From contig NZ_RCCE01000002.1 in the NCBI RefSeq assembly GCF_003663885.1, positions 620,001 to 684,000 on the forward strand: 64,000 nucleotides of DNA, given 5' to 3'. The notes below the pieces were generated by a model. The model did no database searches and was not told the origin of the DNA. It worked only from the letters and a program-made list of their open reading frames with translations. The first letter of the stretch is position 1; every line of letters starts with the position of its first letter. Made by a program: the position numbers and the translations under genes. Source of the stretch: Litoreibacter meonggei. Its GTDB lineage: Bacteria > Pseudomonadota > Alphaproteobacteria > Rhodobacterales > Rhodobacteraceae. Below, in pieces: positions 7,785-16,560 of this stretch.

Positions 7785-8702
7785 ATGCAAATCTATCTTC
7801 CCATCGCCGAGGTTTCGGTCAACGCCTTCCTTCTTCTGGGATTGGGTGGGATCGTGGGTATACTATCGGGCATGTTCGGCGTCGGGGGTGGTTTCCTAAT
7901 GACGCCACTCTTGTTCTTCATCGGCATCCCACCAGCCGTTGCCGTGGCAACCGAGGCCAACCAAATCGTTGCGTCGTCGTTTTCCGGCGTGCTGGCGCAC
8001 TTCAAACGGCGAACCGTCGACCTAAAGATGGGCCTTGTCCTGCTGATAGGCGGCCTTATCGGGGCGGCGATCGGCGTTCAGGTCTTCGCGATCTTGCGTG
8101 AAATGGGCCAAGTCGATCTGCTGGTCAAACTTTGCTACGTTGTTTTCCTTGGTATCATCGGCGGCTTGATGTTTTTCGAAAGCCTAAGGGCTATTCGCCG
8201 TTCCAAGCGTCCGTCGGCGGTTCCAGAACGCAAAAAACACGGGCTTGTCCATGCACTGCCCTTCAAGATGAAATTCCGCACATCGGGCCTGTATATCTCT
8301 GTCATTCCACCGATTGTCGTTGGTCTGTTTGTTGGTGTCCTTGCGGCAATCATGGGCGTGGGCGGTGGCTTTATCATGGTTCCTGCCATGATCTACGTTT
8401 TGGGAATGCCGACGAAAGTTGTGATCGGGACGTCGCTGTTCCAGATCATTTTTGTTACCGCATTTACCACCCTTCTGCATGCAACCACCAACTACACCGT
8501 TGACATGGCGCTGGCTGTTTTGTTGCTGGTGGGTGGCGTGATTGGCGCGCAGATCGGCACGCGGATTGGCGTCAAGCTGAAAGCCGAGCAACTGCGTATT
8601 CTGCTCTCAATCATGGTTATCGCCGTGTGCGCCAAACTGGCCTTGGACTTGCTGATCGAACCGTCCGAGCTGTTCTCTTTGGGTAGCGGAGGTCACTCGT
8701 GA
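7785..8702 (+). CDS. TauE/SafE family sulfite/organosulfonate exporter
   Basis: 305 residues with about eight membrane helices in two homologous halves. Each half holds the glycine-rich TauE/SafE motif: GIVGILSGMFGVGGGFLMTP near residue 25 and VGVLAAIMGVGGGFIMVPA near residue 190. Family members export sulfite, sulfoacetate or similar anions. The stop overlaps the GTG of the TIGR02186 gene (GTGA), a pairing often seen in alphaproteobacteria. The substrate is not determined here. Confidence 0.9.
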   Translation: MQIYLPIAEVSVNAFLLLGLGGIVGILSGMFGVGGGFLMTPLLFFIGIPPAVAVATEANQIVASSFSGVLAHFKRRTVDLKMGLVLLIGGLIGAAIGVQVFAILREMGQVDLLVKLCYVVFLGIIGGLMFFESLRAIRRSKRPSAVPERKKHGLVHALPFKMKFRTSGLYISVIPPIVVGLFVGVLAAIMGVGGGFIMVPAMIYVLGMPTKVVIGTSLFQIIFVTAFTTLLHATTNYTVDMALAVLLLVGGVIGAQIGTRIGVKLKAEQLRILLSIMVIAVCAKLALDLLIEPSELFSLGSGGHS

Positions 8703-9454
8703 TCCGGGCCCTTGCATTCCTCTTTTGCCTTGTCACCATGCCCTTGGCTGCCGAAGAAGTGGTTGCTGGCCTGTCGCGCGACGAGGTCCAGATCACGGCA
8801 AATTTCGACGGCTCCGACATCCTGATCTACGGCGCTGTCAAGCGCGAGTCTCCTGCTGCTTCCGAGCCAATGGAGGTGATCATCACCGTGTCCGGCCCAG
8901 AGCAGGCAGTCAATGTCCGCAAGAAAGCCTGGCGTTTTGGGATTTGGGTGAACGCAAGTGCGGTGGAAGTTGACGAAGCGCCAAGTTTTTACGCCGTCGC
9001 ATCTAGCGGTGCGCTTAGGCAGGTGCTGACCCGAACCGAGGATCTACGCCACAGCATCTCCATCCCACGTGCAATCCGATCAGTCGGTGCGCCGTCTACT
9101 GTTGCCAACGCGGCAGAATTCACCGAGGCGCTCATCCGAATTCGGACAGCGAACAACCTATATCAACAGCTCGATCACTCTGTGAAACTCTACGATCAGA
9201 CATTGTTCTCTACGACAATCGACCTGCCTGCGAACCTCGTCGAAGGTCCTTACGACACCCGCATCTTTCTTGTGCGAGGCGGCATCGTCGTTGACGACTA
9301 CGAGACTGTCATCAACGTGAACAAAGTCGGGTTAGAGCGCTGGATCTACGACCTCGCGCACCAGCAACCACTGGTTTACGGGCTCTTGTCGCTGTTTATC
9401 GCGATTGCCGCTGGCTGGATGGCCTCTGCGGTTTTCCGCTACATTCGTTTTTAG
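8699..9454 (+). CDS. TIGR02186 family membrane-anchored protein
   Basis: 251 residues. N-terminal signal segment, then EEVVAGLSRDEVQITANFDGSDILIYGAVKR, the hallmark start of the TIGR02186 family, a mainly beta periplasmic domain, and one C-terminal membrane helix (about 225-245) ending in a short cytoplasmic tail. The GTG start overlaps the TauE/SafE stop, so the two products probably act together in the envelope. Function is unknown. The gene converges on the helicase gene with 6 bases between the stops. Confidence 0.85.
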   Translation: MIRALAFLFCLVTMPLAAEEVVAGLSRDEVQITANFDGSDILIYGAVKRESPAASEPMEVIITVSGPEQAVNVRKKAWRFGIWVNASAVEVDEAPSFYAVASSGALRQVLTRTEDLRHSISIPRAIRSVGAPSTVANAAEFTEALIRIRTANNLYQQLDHSVKLYDQTLFSTTIDLPANLVEGPYDTRIFLVRGGIVVDDYETVINVNKVGLERWIYDLAHQQPLVYGLLSLFIAIAAGWMASAVFRYIRF

Positions 9455-9460
9455 TCTGAC

Positions 9461-10999
9461 CTAGTCTTCCGCGTCAGGCGATTTCAGTTCCAAACGCGCT
9501 GGCCCGTTCGGCAAATCATCCGTTCGCAGCACACCCGTCGGGCGCGCCAGCATGCTACGCGTAATCCACATCAGACGGTTTTCAGCCCGCGTAATGGCGA
9601 CGTAAGCTAGGCGTTTCCACAAGGGTTGCCCCGCCTCCTCACGCCCTGCTCGTGCGGCTGCGTAAAGGTCAGGCGCAAACACCTGTACTGTGTCCCATTG
9701 TGATCCTTGCGCCTTGTGGATTGTCACCGCCGCCCCGTGCAGGAAAGCTGCGCCCATGCGTGCCGCGAACGGGATAAACGGTTCTTCCTCACCGGGGGCT
9801 TCGATCTTGATGATCGACGCGGCAGAAACCTGTGGATCCTCCGCCCCGATTACATGCAGCCGCGAGAACCCCGGCTTGTTCCCCGGCCCCATGTACACTA
9901 CCTGCGCCCCTTTGATCAGGCCGCGTGCTTCCAGATCAATGCGTTTTTTTCGGTGTTTCATGGGCAATTCAATGCCATCGCAAATCAGCGGTTCACCCGG
10001 AAGCAGTGTATCCACAGTCGCGCCATAGGCCCCACGGAACGCTTGGATCAGCCGGATACGCGTCGCATTGCGCCAGACCAAAACTGGCGATCTGGCCATC
10101 AGATCCGCTTCCACACGCTCGGCATAAACGACGCGATCATCTTTCGCCGCTGCGTCGCGCACCAATTGCTCAAAATCGCCGAAGTTAACGGTCGGATCGG
10201 CCAATGCATGTGCCAAATCCAAAATCGGGTTGTCTTGGGTTTGCCGGTGCACACGGGAAAGTTCCAGCTTGCGCCCGTCCTTCAACTTATCAAAAACCAT
10301 CGCGCCGGATTGTCCAACTGGGGCCAGTTGCGCGGGGTCACCAAACAGGATCAGCGTCGGGAAAATCTCGCGCAAGTCTTCATATTGCTTCTCATCCAGC
10401 ATGGAGGATTCATCAATAAACCCGATATCAAGCGGGTCTTCGCGACGTTTCCAGCCTTGTATGAAGTCAGAGCCTTTCAACCCAGCGGCAGCCAACGCAC
10501 CCGGGATGGATTTGTTCGCCTCATAGAACAGACGCGCGCGCTCAAGGTTGGTCTCGGTCAGGCCCTCGACCTCCGGCTTGTCGCCTTGTCCGGCCAGCCA
10601 TTCAGCGATCCGCTCGTATTCGGGGTCATACATTGGGGTGTAGAGAATACGGTGAATAGTTGTCGCGGGTACGCCCCTATTGCGCAAGACACTCGCCGCC
10701 TTGTTGGTCGGAGCCAGCACCGCGATGGTTCGGCGGTCTTTGCGCGGTTTTCCGTCATAGTCGCCCGAGATCAGATCGACGCCCGCTTCCTGTACCGCTT
10801 CCACCATCTTGGCGAGCAATAGTGTTTTGCCGGAACCCGCCTTACCAACGATCGCCATAACTTGGCTTTTCGCCTCGTTTAGCGGTGTCGTATGGCCTTC
10901 CAACATGTCCACGCCCGCGTTCGCCATCACTTCCGCAATGGCGTCATAGGCTTCGGCCTGATCTTCGGAAAACGTGACGGTGATGGGGGCTCTCGACAT
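9461..10999 (-). CDS. RecD-like ATP-dependent helicase (SF1B type)
   Basis: 512 residues. Walker A GKAGSGKT is near residue 53, motif Ia follows in AVLAPTNKAASVLR, motif II is IGFIDESSMLD, motif III LILFGDPAQLAPVG, and the C-terminal UvrD_C_2-type part has TIHKAQGSQWDTV and YVAITRAENRL (motif VI). This set is that of RecD2/TraA-like 5'-3' DNA helicases. It lacks the long RecD2 N-terminal part (full RecD2 is ~700+ residues). It starts 42 bases after the luxI stop and may be read from the same transcript. Confidence 0.88.
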   Translation of the reverse strand: MSRAPITVTFSEDQAEAYDAIAEVMANAGVDMLEGHTTPLNEAKSQVMAIVGKAGSGKTLLLAKMVEAVQEAGVDLISGDYDGKPRKDRRTIAVLAPTNKAASVLRNRGVPATTIHRILYTPMYDPEYERIAEWLAGQGDKPEVEGLTETNLERARLFYEANKSIPGALAAAGLKGSDFIQGWKRREDPLDIGFIDESSMLDEKQYEDLREIFPTLILFGDPAQLAPVGQSGAMVFDKLKDGRKLELSRVHRQTQDNPILDLAHALADPTVNFGDFEQLVRDAAAKDDRVVYAERVEADLMARSPVLVWRNATRIRLIQAFRGAYGATVDTLLPGEPLICDGIELPMKHRKKRIDLEARGLIKGAQVVYMGPGNKPGFSRLHVIGAEDPQVSAASIIKIEAPGEEEPFIPFAARMGAAFLHGAAVTIHKAQGSQWDTVQVFAPDLYAAARAGREEAGQPLWKRLAYVAITRAENRLMWITRSMLARPTGVLRTDDLPNGPARLELKSPDAED

Positions 11000-11041
11000 G
11001 CGGCGAACCCTACCCCGCGCCCCTCGGGTTTGCCAGAGAGA

Positions 11042-11674
11042 TCAAGCCGCAAAAGCTACCTTGTCTTGTCCGAAAGCGCGCGCGAACCAATGCTCTGAAA
11101 CGTCCGTGCTAACCCCTGCTTTTGAGGCAAGCCCACTCAGCAAATCAGGACGAAACTCCCAAAGCCCAGCACTGATGGCCTCACGACCATGCCCGTCCGT
11201 GCCTAGAACTTCCGGCAACCATCCAAGCTTGCGGTAAATTCGGATCATCCGCGCATCAAACACCCCGATTGCGTGGCTTAGCCCAAAGCCAACACCAAGC
11301 TGCGCCCCTGCCAACATCAACAGAGCGGCGATACGCCCCCCGTCTTGTGCTGAGGGTGACACGCAAAATCGGGTAGTTTCCCAAACCCGCTGGTCAGCAA
11401 TTACCTTGCCTGTCAAATGGGAAAAGAAGTCGTTCACCATCGTCGCACCGGTTGACGGCAAAAACCGCATTGAGCCGCCGTGCAGACCTTCGGGAGTCTC
11501 CCAAATGACATATAGAGGATTCAGCGAGTCATATTGGTCCCTTTCAAACCCGTTTGCATCGACCGACACCTCCCATTTCAGCCTTTTGTGAAATTGGAGC
11601 GCCCGGTCTTTCAACATACTTGCTTGTAGTTTCGGGTGGACGCTTAGTTGGTCTGCGTAAACGTATCTGATCAT
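11042..11674 (-). CDS. luxI: acyl-homoserine-lactone synthase, LuxI family
   Basis: 210 residues. All invariant LuxI-type residues can be placed: R-x3-F-x5-W in RALQFHKRLKW, D-x2-D in RDQYDS, R in GSMRFLPST, F in NDFFSHL, and E-x2-R in WETTRFCV. It makes an acyl-homoserine lactone from S-adenosylmethionine and an acyl-ACP/CoA. The second of two ATGs (11674) is chosen because GGAG lies 6 bases before it. It lies 97 bases downstream of luxR on the same strand, with a dyad between them at 11741-11758. Confidence 0.93.
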   Translation of the reverse strand: MIRYVYADQLSVHPKLQASMLKDRALQFHKRLKWEVSVDANGFERDQYDSLNPLYVIWETPEGLHGGSMRFLPSTGATMVNDFFSHLTGKVIADQRVWETTRFCVSPSAQDGGRIAALLMLAGAQLGVGFGLSHAIGVFDARMIRIYRKLGWLPEVLGTDGHGREAISAGLWEFRPDLLSGLASKAGVSTDVSEHWFARAFGQDKVAFAA

Positions 11675-11740
11675 GTGGAACTCCATCCGCTTCGGGATGG
11701 TGGAGTTCGCACAATCGGATTAAGATCACGTCAGTGGTGC

Positions 11741-11758
11741 GCTCGCATATCAGCGAGC
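11741..11758 (-). promoter_or_regulatory. lux-box-like dyad between luxR and luxI
   Basis: GCTCGC (11741-11746) ATATCA GCGAGC (11753-11758): an 18-bp perfect dyad, the length expected for a LuxR/TraR-type operator. It is 67 bases upstream of the luxI start. Flanking CAGTGG / CACTG could extend it to a longer bulged hairpin, so a transcript-structure role is also possible. Confidence 0.45.
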
Positions 11759-11771
11759 CACTGCAACGCTG

Positions 11772-12488
11772 TCAGACGACGATAAGCCCGTGTGTCAATG
11801 CCATAGCAACCGCGTGGGTTGTGTTCGTAGCGCCAAGTTTAAATCGCGCGCTTTCGATATAAACTCTAAGGGTACTTTCGGAAATCTTCAGGGTCTCCGC
11901 AATGTTGGCGCGGTTGGAGCCTGCCGCCAGCAATGTCAGCGTGTCCTTCTCCCGGGGGGAAAGTGACCGTATTGGCCCCCGATTAGGATTGCCCTCGATT
12001 TGCAAAGCTTTTTCGTTTAGGTAGTGAGAAATTAACAGCAGGTCAGCGACCCGCTCCGATGTAAAGCTTGACCAAGAGTCGTCATTGCATTTCTGGTTGA
12101 CGGAAACCAAAGCGAATTGGCCACTGGGTCCGCGAATGGGAACGCTAAAGCCCTGATTTCCCAAGCCGGCATCGCCCGCTTCACCCAGAAACGCTCGCGA
12201 GGGTTTGGCGGACCAATCTAGGGCTTTCCAATCAATCGGCTGAAACTGGCGGTAGCAGCCCTGAACAACAGGATCGATGCGGGCATAGTCTTGTTCAATA
12301 TAGCGCTCCACCCACCCCGGATCATAAGTCAGCGCCGCATACTGGGCACCGGTGCTGTTGACGGAATGATAGACAAGATGTTCGAGATCGTAGACAGCTC
12401 TCAGATCTTGGACAAAGGTTTGAACCTCTTCAAGCGTTGTCGCCTGTGAAAGCGCGTCCTGCATATTGACCAGTCTGTTCATACTCAC
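11772..12488 (-). CDS. luxR: LuxR family quorum-sensing transcriptional regulator
   Basis: 238 residues: autoinducer-binding domain (about 20-165) and a C-terminal GerE-type HTH (about 172-235). The ligand-pocket residues of TraR can be matched: W and Y in GWVERYIEQDY, D-P in IDPVV, W in PIDW and G in NQGFSVPI. The HTH carries the conserved E, L and G in LSPREKDTLTLLAAGSNRANIA. It is therefore a complete receptor. Its start overlaps the end of a small upstream gene by 59 bases. It should sense the signal made by the LuxI encoded downstream. Confidence 0.93.
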   Translation of the reverse strand: MSMNRLVNMQDALSQATTLEEVQTFVQDLRAVYDLEHLVYHSVNSTGAQYAALTYDPGWVERYIEQDYARIDPVVQGCYRQFQPIDWKALDWSAKPSRAFLGEAGDAGLGNQGFSVPIRGPSGQFALVSVNQKCNDDSWSSFTSERVADLLLISHYLNEKALQIEGNPNRGPIRSLSPREKDTLTLLAAGSNRANIAETLKISESTLRVYIESARFKLGATNTTHAVAMALTHGLIVV

Positions 12489-12645
12489 CTATCAAACGGC
12501 GTTTTGTCTCGACCGGTAACGCGAGTTCGGTTGTGGCAACCAAAATCGTGTCGTCTAGGTGTTCTGCCAGATGGTTAAGTTTGTTTCTGGCGGAGAACTT
12601 CTTGAGGTCCATCAATACGTCGATAATCCAGTCGTTCTTCATCAT
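12430..12645 (-). CDS. small protein of unknown function upstream of and overlapping luxR
   Basis: 71 residues, mostly helical: MKNDWIIDVLMDLKKFSA, then KLNHLAEHLDDTILVATTEL. There is no signal peptide or membrane helix. AGAGGA lies 6 bases before the ATG at 12645; the adjacent ATG at 12642 is an alternative. The last 59 bases overlap the luxR start, implying coupled expression. The pattern resembles small ORFs I recall beside Rhodobacterales quorum-sensing genes, but that is memory, not a search. Function is unknown; a role in modulating LuxR is speculation. Confidence 0.65.
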   Translation of the reverse strand: MMKNDWIIDVLMDLKKFSARNKLNHLAEHLDDTILVATTELALPVETKRRLIGEYEQTGQYAGRAFTGDNA

Positions 12646-12662
12646 CACTATCCTCTCGAAAG

Positions 12663-12681
12663 TGTTAATCATCCGTTAACA
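12663..12681 (-). promoter_or_regulatory. CtrA-type box upstream of the small ORF-luxR-luxI cluster
   Basis: TTAA (12665-12668), 7 bases, TTAAC (12676-12680) matches the CtrA half-site pair TTAA-N7-TTAAC, and the whole TGTTAA...TTAACA is a 19-bp dyad. It lies 18-36 bases before the start codon at 12645, so binding could either repress or activate depending on the transcription start. Confidence 0.55.
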
Positions 12682-12793
12682 AGAGCCTAACAGCGGAAAA
12701 TTGCCGACCATATTCACCAATTGGCCCTCCCCCAAAATAGCGAGAGAGCTTTTTATAAGTGCTTGTTTTTCATGGGGCTGATCATTGTTCCGT

Positions 12794-12826
12794 AAAAAAG
12801 CCCGCGAACCGAAGTGATTCGCGGGC
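12794..12826 (-). terminator. rho-independent terminator of ccr
   Basis: On the minus strand GCCCGCGAA (12826-12818) pairs with TTCGCGGGC (12808-12800), a 9-bp stem followed by TTTTTT (12799-12794). It lies 26 bases past the ccr stop and insulates the lux cluster from ccr. Confidence 0.88.
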
Positions 12827-12851
12827 ATTCCTAAGTGCTATTTCGTGTCGG

Positions 12852-14144
12852 TCAAGCTTGACGGCTTGCTTCTACTGTATCTTCAAAAGTAGTCAGCCCC
12901 GTTCGCGGTGCGCACACCAGAACGGCCATGTTCCCGGGCTTGTGCTCGTTGCGAAGCATTTTGGTGTGTGCCTGAGGGATCTCATTCCAAGGGAACACTT
13001 CGGACATACATGGGTCCAGACGACGCTCGCACATCAGCTTGTTAGCCGCGGAGGCTTGCTTCAGATGCGCAAAGTGGGATCCTTGAACGCGCTTTTGATG
13101 CATCCACAGGTAGCGGGCGTCCATCGTCAGGTTGTACCCTGTCGTGCCAGCGCAGATGACGACCATACCACCCTTTTTCACGACAAACACAGAGACCGGC
13201 ATAGTGGCTTCGCCCGGATGCTCGAACACCATGTCGACATTGTTGCCCTTGCCGGTGATGTCCCAAATCGCCTTGCCGAATTTACGAACTTCGCCGAACC
13301 ACTCTTTGTATTCCGGGGTATTCACGGTGGGCATTTGTCCCCAGCAGTTAAAATCTTTTCGGTTCAACACGCCTTTGGCGCCCAACCCCATCACGAAGTC
13401 ACGCTTGTCCTCATCCGAGATCACGCCGATGGCGTTTGCGCCAGCCGTGTTGGCCAATTGCACCGCGAAAGAGCCAAGGCCGCCAGATGCGCCCCAGATC
13501 AATACGTTTTGGCCGGGCTTCAGCTCATGCGGGTGGTGGCCGAACAGCATACGGTATGCAGTAGCCAGCGTCAGCGTGTAGCACGCGCTTTCTTCCCAGC
13601 TCAGGTGTGCGGGACGTGGCATAAGCTGTTGCGCTTGGACACGGGTAAACTGTGCGAAAGAGCCGTCCGGCGTCTCGTAGCCCCAAATCCTTTGACTTGA
13701 GGAGAACATCGGATCGCCGCCGTTACATTCTTCGTCGTCACCATCGTCTTGGTTGCAATGCACGACAACTTCGTCGCCCACTTTCCAGCGCTTAACCTTG
13801 TCACCGACGGCCCAGATAATACCCGCAGCATCAGACCCTGCGATGTGGTAGTCGGCTTTGTGCACGTCGAACGGGCTGATCGGAACACCTAACCCCGCCC
13901 AAACGCCGTTGTAGTTCACGCCTGCGGCCATGACCAAGACCAGGACTTCGCGGTCGCCAATGGTTGGCGTCTCGACTACTTCGTTCTGAAAGCTGTCTTC
14001 GGGTTCACCATGACGCTCGCGACGAATGGCCCACGCATACATCTGAGACGGGACGTGGCCCATCGGGGGAATCTCACCCAGCTCGTAAAGATCTTTTTTC
14101 TCGGCGCTGTAGTCCATCATATCGTCCTGCGTATCTAGAGCCAT
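12852..14144 (-). CDS. ccrA: crotonyl-CoA carboxylase/reductase
   Basis: 430 residues, the normal length. It is a medium-chain dehydrogenase/reductase with GroES-like N-terminal half (GVNYNGVWAGLG, HIAGSDAAGIIWAVG) and a Rossmann segment VLIWGASGGLGSFAVQLA near residue 225. The WGYETPDGSFAQF segment corresponds to the conserved region of Ccr that distinguishes it from plain crotonyl-CoA reductases. It reductively carboxylates crotonyl-CoA to (2S)-ethylmalonyl-CoA with NADPH and CO2, the committed step of the ethylmalonyl-CoA pathway. GGAG precedes the ATG. ecm is encoded about 2.5 kb away on the other strand. Confidence 0.95.
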   Translation of the reverse strand: MALDTQDDMMDYSAEKKDLYELGEIPPMGHVPSQMYAWAIRRERHGEPEDSFQNEVVETPTIGDREVLVLVMAAGVNYNGVWAGLGVPISPFDVHKADYHIAGSDAAGIIWAVGDKVKRWKVGDEVVVHCNQDDGDDEECNGGDPMFSSSQRIWGYETPDGSFAQFTRVQAQQLMPRPAHLSWEESACYTLTLATAYRMLFGHHPHELKPGQNVLIWGASGGLGSFAVQLANTAGANAIGVISDEDKRDFVMGLGAKGVLNRKDFNCWGQMPTVNTPEYKEWFGEVRKFGKAIWDITGKGNNVDMVFEHPGEATMPVSVFVVKKGGMVVICAGTTGYNLTMDARYLWMHQKRVQGSHFAHLKQASAANKLMCERRLDPCMSEVFPWNEIPQAHTKMLRNEHKPGNMAVLVCAPRTGLTTFEDTVEASRQA

Positions 14145-14264
14145 AACCGGCGCTCCTCATCTTAGTCAGTGCCGCGACGCAGAATCAAATGCTGCGCCGC
14201 CAATAAGGCAGAGATACAAACACGAAAGTAACAATACAACCCGAAAGTTGTCTTTTTTGTAATT

Positions 14265-15647
14265 TTATGTCGCGACTAAATGCTGAAGGGAGGCGGCATA
14301 GTAGGCAATGACCTCGGGGGCCTTGTCGCTTACTTCAACAAATCCTCCTGACAGATGAATCAGTCCACGAACTTCCAACATCCGCAAAGCCTCCTTTACC
14401 GCACGTGTGCAGGTCGCCTCGCCAGTTTCACTCGGCATGCAGACCTCCCTACGCGCCGCGCGGAACCGCTCGAGATCTTCCTCGAAAAGCAGTTCAAGTT
14501 TCGCGCGTTCAATTTTGCCACCAGCCGCTTGAATATGGCGACACACCAGTGGCACAGGCAAAATTGGAACCACGGCGCTGACACGCTTCATTAGCTCGAC
14601 CCCTAACAACTCCGTAGTTTGCTTGGGGTTACTGGCTATAAACTCCCTCAGCGAAACTGGGCTGCCAAACGCAACTGCAGCAAAACCCAAGCGATGGAAT
14701 TTTCCCGTGAGCCGTTGCCACAAATGCCGTCCAATGTATCGCGCCACATGGCTGATCCGGAACCTGAACTTCGCCGTTTTGTCACCAGCCGCAGCCACCA
14801 ATACTCGGTCTTCGAGCACACGGTCGTAGTTCATCCCGACCGGCACAAACACGACGTCCCGAGTGCTGTCGGGCTTAAATCCATCGACGATATAGCTGAT
14901 CAACCCAAGCTTGGGCTTCCCCAACGCACCCGTCCTAGACAGGCCACCCTCGGGGAACACCGCCTGCGCGACGCCTTCTTTGGTCGAGAGCTGGACATAA
15001 CGCGCCAAGACACGCCGGTAGAGTGGGTTCAGTGATTTGCGCCGGATAAAGTAGCCACCCATCATCTTGATCAAAGGGCGCAGCGGCCAAGCCCGCGCCC
15101 ATTCGCCAACGGCATAGGATAAGGCGCTGTCGCGGGCGGCCAGATAGGTCACCAGTATATAGTCCATGTTGGAGCGATGGTTCATGATATAGACAACCGT
15201 CGCCTCCGGATCGATTGCGGCCATCGCACCACTGCGCGGGTTGACCACCCTAACGCGGTAGAGCGTCCGCGACATCCATTTGGCGACCCGTGTGCCCAGC
15301 CCAAAATACACCGTGGCACTGAAGGACGGCACAATCTCGCGGGCATATCGCTCCGCAGTCTCGAACGCCACGTTGTCTGGTACGCCCATCTCGTCGGCAT
15401 AATCATTGACCGCCCGAATGACGTCTGGATCATACAACACGTTCTGGATCATGTCGTGACGCCGCGCCAGTTTGAACGGCTGGATTGGCCGCGCCAATTT
15501 GGAGTTCAGCCGTGCAACAACCCGTTCGGCCCGACGCCGGAAGAACCAGCGAACAGAGGGAAACAAGAGATGCGAGGCTGCGGTTACTGCAGCCAGCAAA
15601 CCGATCAAGACCAAAGCCCAGACGGGCAACTCCACAGTGGTGAACAT
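14265..15647 (-). CDS. PlsB-like glycerol-3-phosphate/lysophospholipid acyltransferase
   Basis: 460 residues: an N-terminal membrane helix (about 8-28), then an acyltransferase domain with NHRSNMDYI (H-x4-D catalytic motif) near residue 155 and FPEGGLSRTG (acyl-acceptor motif) near 235. It is longer than PlsC and shorter than E. coli PlsB. It would acylate glycerol-3-phosphate or a lysophospholipid at the inner membrane. It ends 120 bases before the ccr start on the same strand; whether it feeds into ccr transcription is unclear as no terminator was seen between them. Confidence 0.82.
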   Translation of the reverse strand: MFTTVELPVWALVLIGLLAAVTAASHLLFPSVRWFFRRRAERVVARLNSKLARPIQPFKLARRHDMIQNVLYDPDVIRAVNDYADEMGVPDNVAFETAERYAREIVPSFSATVYFGLGTRVAKWMSRTLYRVRVVNPRSGAMAAIDPEATVVYIMNHRSNMDYILVTYLAARDSALSYAVGEWARAWPLRPLIKMMGGYFIRRKSLNPLYRRVLARYVQLSTKEGVAQAVFPEGGLSRTGALGKPKLGLISYIVDGFKPDSTRDVVFVPVGMNYDRVLEDRVLVAAAGDKTAKFRFRISHVARYIGRHLWQRLTGKFHRLGFAAVAFGSPVSLREFIASNPKQTTELLGVELMKRVSAVVPILPVPLVCRHIQAAGGKIERAKLELLFEEDLERFRAARREVCMPSETGEATCTRAVKEALRMLEVRGLIHLSGGFVEVSDKAPEVIAYYAASLQHLVAT

Positions 15648-15657
15648 TATGATAGCC

Positions 15658-16455
15658 TCAATTCACCGCCTCGGACATGCTTTCGGACACCATGCGCAGT
15701 GGATCCTGATTGACGGCTATTATACCCCGACGCGGCCTGTCGAGGTCGATGATCACGAAAACCAGCGCTACAATCAAAAACATCATTGCATATATGGGGA
15801 AGCCCGCCTTCACCAATGTCAGCCCCGAACTGTAGCCCAGAATACTTCCCAGCAAAACAAAAGTGGCAAACATCAAGAACAAAACGGGCTCCGGCACATG
15901 GCGCTCGATTGCGGCGTCACGAGAGCCAAGAGAGTCGATCATATCGTTCAACGAACCGGCGAAGCTGACAGCCGCAGGGCCACCCACTTCTTGAACTTCA
16001 ATGCCGGCGATGGTCCAAAGCTTGGCAAATATCTCTTCTGCGGCACTTACTAACCCATCACGGCGCTCCAAGTCGCTCGCTGGCACCCGCCCTGCCTCGA
16101 AGCGGGTTAGGCCATAGCGACTCAACAGGGCTTTGGCTTCGTTTTGCCGTGACTCACTTAAAAAATCTGCACGCAGCCAAGCCGTGCCGATGGCATTGGC
16201 CTCGTCCACGACAGCCCGAGACCGATCATCATAGCGCTTCAACGCCAGAGAAAATGTGAAACCAAGCAACAAGGCCAAAAGACCCAGAAGTGACCCCTGC
16301 ACCGCCCCGACTTGAGACTTGCTTTCATCATTGTGGTGCAAGCTACCGCTCTTGCCGATGATGCGCCCAACACGCATCGCGACACCCATCGCCACCAAAA
16401 GCACCACAGCAATAACAAACGAATTAACGTCATACATGATTTCACTCGACCCCAT
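15658..16455 (-). CDS. DUF4239 (bestrophin-like) membrane protein
   Basis: 265 residues with two N-terminal membrane helices (about 8-28 and 52-75) and two C-terminal ones (about 190-240). The segment GSLLGLLALLLGFTFSLALKR followed by DDRSRAVVDEANAIGTAWLRA is the DUF4239 signature. AAGGAG about 9 bases before the ATG at 16455 fixes the start; longer frames lack a ribosome site. It ends 10 bases before the acyltransferase start and is probably co-transcribed with it. Function unknown. Confidence 0.8.
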   Translation of the reverse strand: MGSSEIMYDVNSFVIAVVLLVAMGVAMRVGRIIGKSGSLHHNDESKSQVGAVQGSLLGLLALLLGFTFSLALKRYDDRSRAVVDEANAIGTAWLRADFLSESRQNEAKALLSRYGLTRFEAGRVPASDLERRDGLVSAAEEIFAKLWTIAGIEVQEVGGPAAVSFAGSLNDMIDSLGSRDAAIERHVPEPVLFLMFATFVLLGSILGYSSGLTLVKAGFPIYAMMFLIVALVFVIIDLDRPRRGIIAVNQDPLRMVSESMSEAVN

Positions 16456-16560
16456 TATGCGTGGCTCCTTGCTCTCGTCAGAGCTGCGTCCAGCCCTTAT
16501 GTCACAGATCACGACACCGATAGATGAAAAGCGTGGTAAGGCAACAGATTTGGCTATAAA

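Noticed and set aside
14236-14260. ACAAC...GTTGT hairpin followed by T-run between ccr and the acyltransferase gene
   Set aside because: The T-run follows on the plus strand, but both flanking genes are on the minus strand, so it cannot terminate them; the stem is only 5 bp.
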